Assembly: GCA_038502055.1 (NCBI GenBank)
Contig: JAXRKN010000044.1
Location: 778,001-842,000, forward strand
From: Tanytarsus gracilentus
Lineage: Eukaryota > Arthropoda > Insecta > Diptera > Chironomidae
Reading direction: 5' to 3'
DNA: 64,000 nt
Below, piece after piece: positions 58,870-64,000 of the stretch. Position 1 is the stretch's first letter. Each line of letters starts with the position of its first letter. The notes below the pieces were generated by a model. The model ran no database searches. It was not told where the DNA came from and worked only from the letters and a program-made list of their open reading frames with translations. Both the position numbers and the translations under genes were made by a program.

Positions 58870-60063
58870 ATGCCTGAAACTGTGAAAGTCTCGCATACTC
58901 TAGAACTCGAAGACTCGCCATTGAATCTTCCCGAGGACTTGATCGAGAAAGCAATCGCACATGGCGAAGATCCGGACAAAGTGTGCGATTTAATTCAGCA
59001 ACTCAAAGACATGATTTACGAAAAAGGCGACTGCAATCCACACCGAATGGACGATGAGTTCCTCATAAAGTTCCTTCGTGCTCGATTTTGGAAGATTGAG
59101 AATGCTTATAAATTATTGTGTAGATACACGGCATTTCGTGAGGAGAACAAACATTGGATTGACAATGTTCGGCCGCTTTCGTTGAAATCGCTCGGCGAGG
59201 AAAATATAATTACGTGCACGCCATATAGGGATCAAACTGGAAAGAGGATGCTGATTTATAGAGTGAGAAAAATTTAATGAGCAAGGGATGGAAAATTTCA
59301 TAGTTAATTTTAAAAATCTTTCGATTAAATAAATTTAATTTTTAAGAAACTTTAAAAAAATTTAAATTCTTTAGTTTCCATCCCTGAAAAAAATATTCAA
59401 CGAATTATAATTAAAAATACTTTTTCCTAGTTCGGCAACTGGAAACCATCAAAAATGCATGTGGATGAAATTTTTAAAGCGACTTTGATTGTCCTTGAAA
59501 TTGGAATTATGGAACATCGAGCTCAAATTATGGGTGGCGTTGGAATTTTTGATCTCGCTGGACTCACGATGAACCACACGTTACACATGTCACCCTCGGT
59601 TGCACAAAAAATGATCGCAATCATGGTGGTTAGTAAATTTTAAAAATAATTTTGAAATTAAAGATTTTAAAATTTTCATCCCATAATTTTTTTGTAAAAG
59701 TGTTCAAATTTTAAAAAACCGTTAAATTTTTTTTTAATTCTTAAATACTTTCAGTCATCACTTCCATACCGCACCACTGCAATCCACATTGTGAATCAAG
59801 GAATGGTCTTCAACATTGCCTTCGCATTCTTTAAACCATTTTTAAATGATGCAATGAGGTCACGACTCTTCTTCCACGGCACCAACTATAAATCACTTCA
59901 CAAACACATCGATCCTAAAAATTTACCAAAACGTTATGGCGGCGAGCTCGAAGATTATTCTTATAAACCTTGGATTGAGCATTGCAAAAGAAATGAAAAA
60001 GTCATTCGAGAGCTAGAATTGCATGGATATTGTGTTGATGATCTTCTCACTTCTGAAGAGTGA
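58870..60063 (+). CDS. CRAL-TRIO domain lipid-transfer protein (299 aa)
   Basis: Three exons: 58870..59262, 59431..59628, 59755..60063, all phase 0. The N-terminal CRAL-TRIO-N helices show DDEFLIKFLRARFWKIENAY (about residues 57-76). The lipid-binding CRAL-TRIO domain follows: GKRMLIYR, MGGVGIFDLAGL, AIHIVNQGMVFN, LFFHG, and a C-terminal LPKRYGGEL. Length and motif order fit the alpha-tocopherol-transfer-protein/clavesin-like family common in insects. The expected role is cytosolic binding and transfer of a hydrophobic ligand (tocopherol, retinoid or phosphoinositide), which cannot be narrowed further. The exon-2 donor is taken as GTG/GTTAGT because the spacing to LPYR then matches the family. 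A donor one codon earlier would drop one Val. Confidence 0.92.
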
Positions 60064-60096
60064 AGTTTTTTATGATTTTATGTTTAAAATTACCAA

Positions 60097-60102
60097 AATA
60101 AA
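60097..60102 (+). terminator. Poly(A) signal of the CRAL-TRIO gene
   Basis: AATAAA 34 bases after the stop codon. The opposing protease gene has its own minus-strand signal at 60166-60171, so the two genes also converge closely. Confidence 0.55.
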
Positions 60103-60214
60103 AGTAAAGTTTGAATTTTTTAAAGAACATTTTTTTAACAATGTCTAATGAGTAAAATTCAATTTTTTATTTCGTTTTTTTCACAAACAAATTCAATAAT
60201 TTTTACAGTTTGAT

Positions 60215-62021
60215 TTAATAGGTAACATCAACATCAATTGATATGGGATTTAATGGTTTCCAAACAATATTTTCTATCCACTCTAAATAAAATGCAACTT
60301 TTGTATAGACACCTCCGCTTTCAGAACCGCACTCACGTCCATCTGACGTTATTCCAATGACATCATAATAGCAACTGTTTGCCTGTTTAATTTGAACAGG
60401 ACCTATATAAAAATATGCAAAAATTTGATTAAAAAATTGATAAAATTCCCTAAAAGTAAATTATTTGAGACTTAGAAAAAAAGTCCAAAACAATTTTCTA
60501 TTAAGGTTCAACTAACTTCCGCTGTCGCCTCTGCAAGCGTCAATGTGACTATTTTCGCCTGATTCGACTTGTTCTCCTTTAATGCACAACATACTAAACG
60601 TTACAAAATTAACGGACGCACAATCACCTGGGTAACCAATTTTTAGGTTCGCTTTCATGAGAGTGTCCGAAACTTTATATATTGAATAAGGAAATGAAGT
60701 ATTATATTTTGTGTTGTCAACATGCAAACCTAATCCTCCAAAACCTATACCAACAACTTCCTTTCCAATATTATTGTGCATATCCAAGTGCAAGCATGCA
60801 GGATGAACATTAGGACCAAACGTAATGGTTTCCGTCACTCGAATCAATGCAAGGTCATGTAAAAGCCTTTTTTCATCGTAGCTTCGATACGGGATGAACT
60901 CTTCAATGCCATAATCTTTTCTATTCGGATTAATAACATCAAAAATGTATTCGCCGACCCGTACGATAGTCGGTGTCCTTTATAAAGATTACAAAATTTT
61001 ATAATATTTTTCCTAAGAGGTAAGAGAGCGCGCAATAAAAAAGCTTTAAATCCTAGCTCAAGTCAAAGGTATAATTTATATAAAGCAGCGATAATTTAAA
61101 AATACGATATACGTTGGTCGTTCTCCTATGGGGGATAGGACTACCTTTTTCCTATATTGATTTTTAAAAAACGTACATACTCGAAAGTGTTCAGAGAAGC
61201 TATAAAGATCTAAGCCACCGCTACCGAGTCTCGAACCATAGACCTCGTAGGCTGGACTTGAACCAACACCTCTATGTATCCGCCACAGTGTCCTACCATT
61301 GGACCACCACGGTGTTATGACTCCTCTCGGCAGAAGCTCTACTTAAACCTCTCTTTGCTCTTTATCACACACTTCAACATTTGATATTCCAACAGAAAGA
61401 TTTACGGTTTTCGGAAAATATTTAAACATAAATCCGAATTAAAGCTTCCTGATCAGGGAGAAAAATTTCAATATTTACTTCCTTTGCCCTGAGCTAATTT
61501 AAATAGTTTGTGATAACGAAATTCTAGCTTCAACTCCATCATCAAAGTACATTATCATGGTTTGCCCTCTGATAAAGGTTTCACCATTATTAAGTTTTAA
61601 AATTATACAACTTGTTATCAGATTTAAAAAAGAACCGTAATGCACTTTTCACTCCATTGCGATCTCTCTTATTGATTTTGCTTTTTTGTTGACTCACTCC
61701 CGTCCACAATGTGCAGCGGTCATAATATATCGATCACTGATTATGCTTCCCCCACACTTAAACTCATCACGCTTTGTTGCAGCTCCATAACCAATTAATG
61801 CAAAATGAGGAAATTCATGATTGTTAGTCAACTGACCATGTATAATTCTTCCAGGAATCCGGGGACATGGTGCTGTCCTCTTGTACTCTTCGCAGACTTT
61901 AAAAAAATAATTAAAATAAACCTTTATCTTAACAAAACTTTTTACACTTGTAACTTATGTCTCCTCCCGGACCTCCATTGCAGAAAGAAGAAATAAAAGT
62001 GAGCATTAAAAATGTTTTCAT
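60215..62021 (-). CDS. Secreted trypsin-like serine protease, snake-like (307 aa)
   Basis: Four exons: 62021..61946, 61896..61698, 60977..60517, 60402..60215. A signal peptide (about 1-16) and a short Cys-containing pro-region precede the activation site PGR/IIHG (cleavage after R42). The catalytic triad is H88 (TAAHC), D133 (HDLALI) and S244 (CRGDSG). D238 at the base of the S1 pocket predicts cleavage after Arg/Lys. The residue after GDSG is Ser (GDSGSP) rather than Gly, a known variant. Resembles snake/CLIP-type proteases of insect cascades, but no complete clip domain is present. Probably an extracellular zymogen acting in immunity, development or digestion. The intron between the His and Asp exons is 720 nt and contains a tRNA-like element. 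Confidence 0.9.
61080..61313 (-). mobile_element. tRNA-derived SINE-like element
   Basis: Read on the minus strand, 61313..61244 folds as a tRNA: D stem GTCC/GGAC, anticodon stem CTGTG/CATAG, T stem GTTGG/CCAGC, with an A box (TGGTCCAATGG) and B box (GGTTCAAGTCC). The acceptor ends do not pair fully and position 33 is C instead of T, so it is not a working tRNA. A second B-box-like motif (GGTTCGAGACT) follows at 61237..61227. The downstream boundary is a guess. It lies in a protease intron, antisense to no coding exon. Confidence 0.5.
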
Positions 62022-62129
62022 CCTTTTCGACTTGACTTTTCAATTTAATCTAAACCTGGAAATTAATTTTTTAATGCTGATTACGTTTGTTTTTTATTTT
62101 TTTTGAATAAGTTATATCAGTGCCGCAGT

Positions 62130-62610
62130 GTTTCCTTTTAGCGTAACCCACACAAGGTGTGGTACGCTTTATGCTCGTGATTCCGTCTGTCTGTCTGTTC
62201 AGTGAGATCTCGGCCCGTGGCTTTGTTTGGTGGTTTGGGTTTTTTGGGGATGAGGTATGGCCGTGTCCTTTTTTTTTTTTTTGGTTTGTTTTTGATTTTT
62301 TTTGGGGGGGGGGGGGGAAAATGAAACACAATTGGAAATGTAACAATTGAGCCAAATAGAAATAATGATACACAATGGAAAACAAAACATAATGAAAAAC
62401 AGTCGAAAATGGAACATAGTGGCAAATAAATTTCCCAAAAAAAATATTTCCTTATGCTTCCCTTTCAGCTTTCCAAAAAATATTTTCCATTAGGCTTCTC
62501 TTTTGGCTTCTTAATATTTAATAGGACTTCCCCATGTTACATTTTCAATACTGATCTGTTACAAGTGGGTTACGCGGCAACACCCACGTGTGGGTTTTGA
62601 AACATTTTTT
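62130..62610 (+). repeat. Dispersed repeat, copy II (short form)
   Basis: It begins with CGTAACCCACAC, then a CTGTCTGT run and GAGATCTCGGC as in copy I. It carries degenerate GGAAAATGAAAC units and ends in the same 65-base block (62546..62610: TACAAGTGGGTTAC, hairpin CCCAC/GTGGG). The left motif GCGTAACCCAC is the reverse complement of GTGGGTTACGC at the right end, so short terminal inverted repeats are likely. A T-run followed by 14 G residues lies at about 62266-62302. Confidence 0.7.
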
Positions 62611-63076
62611 CGAAATGCTGCCTAAATTTGAGAGTTGGTTTTTTCTGATGAAGTTTAATTTAAGTTTCATTTTTGGGTTGAAATATTGTAGACCAACACA
62701 CAAAGATTTAAATTAGCCAATATTTGATTCTAACTTAGCTGCCACCTATTTATCCCACTAGAGATCAATCCAATGTGCATCGGTGACTCCCTACTCTGAA
62801 GTTTCACACTTTGAAGGACTGTAATCACTCAAAAAATATTATTTTCAATTTAGATTGCAGATTTGAGGAGCTTTTAGCAAGGCATACAAATTTTATAATG
62901 TAACTCCATCCATTTCAAAAAAGGAAACACTGTGCACGCACGGTGATGACATAACTTTTAAAAAAATTGAAAACAAGCCTATCTATACACGCGTAAAAAA
63001 ATATATCATTTATTAGAATAACAAGATTATCTCATTAATATTATATGAATGAATTATGAGCTTTGTAAATTTTTGA

Positions 63077-63113
63077 ATAAAAGGACAACCGAATCCTCAT
63101 ATAATTATCAGTT
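63077..63113 (+). promoter_or_regulatory. Probable core promoter of the small secreted protein gene
   Basis: An ATAAAAG TATA-like box at 63077-63083 lies about 31 bases before the initiator TCAGTT (63108-63113), which is 44 bases before the ATG at 63157. Confidence 0.5.
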
Positions 63114-63156
63114 TAAATTCAATATTTTAGACGAGAACATCACCAAAAAAATTTAA

Positions 63157-63471
63157 ATGAACTTCAAAGTTACCTTATTTGTCACCATTGCTGTTGTCTG
63201 CGCTTTTATTGGCAAACCTGTGGAAGCTTCATCTTATGAGGATGCACTAGAAGGAGCTCTTGCTTGCGTGAAAGGTATCAATGCATCCGGAGACAATGGC
63301 TTGCTTATGGTTCAGAACTGTCTCTCAAGTTTGTTGGACACTCAAGGCAAAAGAGCTCTCCGTCAGTTACGGGATGAGGTTGAGGTCAAGGTCACTGTTA
63401 ATAGAGGAAGAATTACGGGCGGACCAAACAAGCAAGTTATCCTTGCTGAAATTGACAAATTGTTGGCTTAA
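63157..63471 (+). CDS. Small secreted protein of unknown family (104 aa)
   Basis: Single-exon gene. Residues 1-24 form a clear signal peptide ending at VEASS. The mature part (about 80 residues) is predicted largely helical and has two cysteines (in ALACVKG and QNCLSS), enough for one disulfide. It then has a basic/acidic stretch (KRALRQLRDEVEVKVT) and a terminal helix (ILAEIDKLLA). I do not recognise the family. A TATA-like box and an initiator precede it, and codon use is more balanced than the surroundings, so it is probably real. Short intronless secreted proteins of this sort are often abundant in haemolymph or gland secretions, but nothing here proves that. Confidence 0.8.
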   Translation: MNFKVTLFVTIAVVCAFIGKPVEASSYEDALEGALACVKGINASGDNGLLMVQNCLSSLLDTQGKRALRQLRDEVEVKVTVNRGRITGGPNKQVILAEIDKLLA

Positions 63472-63915
63472 CAGTGAAATATTCGAAATAATATTAATGT
63501 CGAAATTTAATTGATTAAAATTGCAAGAAAAATTGAAAAAATTATTTTTGATTTCGTTTTAATTGTTTTTTTTTCAAGGGCTGAAAGCATAGTGGTAGGT
63601 GGCCGTCAAGGCCCGTGATGGCCCGCCAGGGCTCACAAAACTCTAAGATAATTTTAAATTTATCAATTTTAATTGGCAAATTAAAAAAAATTTACTTGTA
63701 TAGCTGAACTCGTCATCGGACCAGGAATCGGTTGACATTAAAGATTTTTGAGGAATGTCCTTCATGATTAACCATTGCAACGGAGTAGGGAGCTATTGGA
63801 AATGGCAACGCCGTTTGCAGACCCATCTTGTTTAATGTTTATTTCGCTTTAAAAAAATCTCAAATCGCGTAAAATTGATAAGATTAAAAAATACAAAAAT
63901 TCAGTTCGCTTCACG
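63472..63915 (+). other. Spacer with GC-rich patch
   Basis: The spacer has a GC-rich stretch at about 63575-63640 (GGCCGTCAAGGCCCGTGATG) and a mixed-composition stretch at 63700-63835. Both differ from the AT-rich background and may be old transposon fragments. No gene is called. Confidence 0.4.
63901..63906 (+). promoter_or_regulatory. Initiator TCAGTT of the gene at the right edge
   Basis: TCAGTT 15 bases before the ATG at 63916, consistent with a very short 5' UTR. Confidence 0.35.
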
Positions 63916-64000
63916 ATGTGGTTCATTTATGTCGCAATATTAATATTGTTATTCATTTATTTACTTGATGATTTTTTACTGGACAAAAGACAGTTTGAGC
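63916..64000 (+). CDS. Start of a membrane-anchored protein, cut by window end
   Basis: ATG at 63916 opens 28 codons that run off the window. The first about 18 residues are a single hydrophobic anchor (MWFIYVAILILLFIY), followed by LLDDFLLDKRQFE. Such a signal-anchor and charged start is common in microsomal cytochrome P450s and some dehydrogenases, but the family cannot be decided from this fragment. An initiator motif lies just upstream. Confidence 0.45.
   Translation, partial: MWFIYVAILILLFIYLLDDFLLDKRQFE

Noticed and set aside
61244..61313. Functional tRNA gene
   Set aside because: The acceptor stem ends do not pair and the anticodon loop lacks U33.
62071..62438. Open frames on both strands over the second repeat copy
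   Set aside because: Low-complexity readings through poly-T/poly-G and repeat units.
1..64000. CRISPR array, prokaryotic operon or integrated virus
   Set aside because: Spliced insect genes fill the window. No regular spacer-repeat array and no viral polymerase, capsid or integrase reading was seen.

Overview
The window looks like nuclear DNA from an insect, most likely a dipteran of the midge/mosquito type. The evidence is the set of protein families (hoepel/P-protein transporters, insect ApoD-like lipocalins, a snake-like serine protease, a CRAL-TRIO lipid carrier, divergent Cys-loop receptors), many introns of about 50-90 nt with GTRAGT donors, very AT-rich flanks, and arthropod TCAGTY initiators. 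I cannot name the species. All exon chains were assembled by eye from splice signals and reading frame. Every multi-exon gene listed as firm closes in frame from ATG to stop.

Layout. 0-1.2 kb: a five-finger C2H2 protein (+). 1.3-6.7 kb: three tandem divergent Cys-loop (nAChR-like) receptor genes (+), with a copy of a dispersed repeat between the second and third. 6.7-8.6 kb: a lysosomal-type beta-hexosaminidase (-), tail-to-tail with the third receptor. 8.9-47.4 kb: four tandem genes (-) for 12-TM P-protein/OCA2-like (hoepel) transporters. They form two structural pairs separated by about 16.6 kb with no complete gene, which holds a 219-bp direct duplication and a few candidate upstream exons. 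52.3-55.8 kb: three tandem lipocalins (+). 58.9-60.1 kb: a CRAL-TRIO protein (+). 60.2-62.0 kb: a secreted trypsin-like protease (-) with a tRNA-like element in an intron. 62.1-62.6 kb: a second copy of the dispersed repeat. 63.2-63.5 kb: a small secreted orphan protein (+). From 63.9 kb: the start of a membrane-anchored protein cut by the window edge.

The most unusual observation is in the transporter array. In the most conserved loop of the protein (GDPPNVIIVSN) the reading frame can only be kept by including an exon of exactly ONE nucleotide. It is present with a good acceptor and donor in all four paralogues (10238, 15930, 39194, 44733). The third gene appears to have two consecutive one-nucleotide exons (39272 and 39194), so that a single Val codon would be assembled from three exons. 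Leaving these exons out shifts the frame to a premature stop.

The genes do not form one pathway. The window is a set of tandem family expansions (receptor-like, transporter, lipocalin) with unrelated neighbours.
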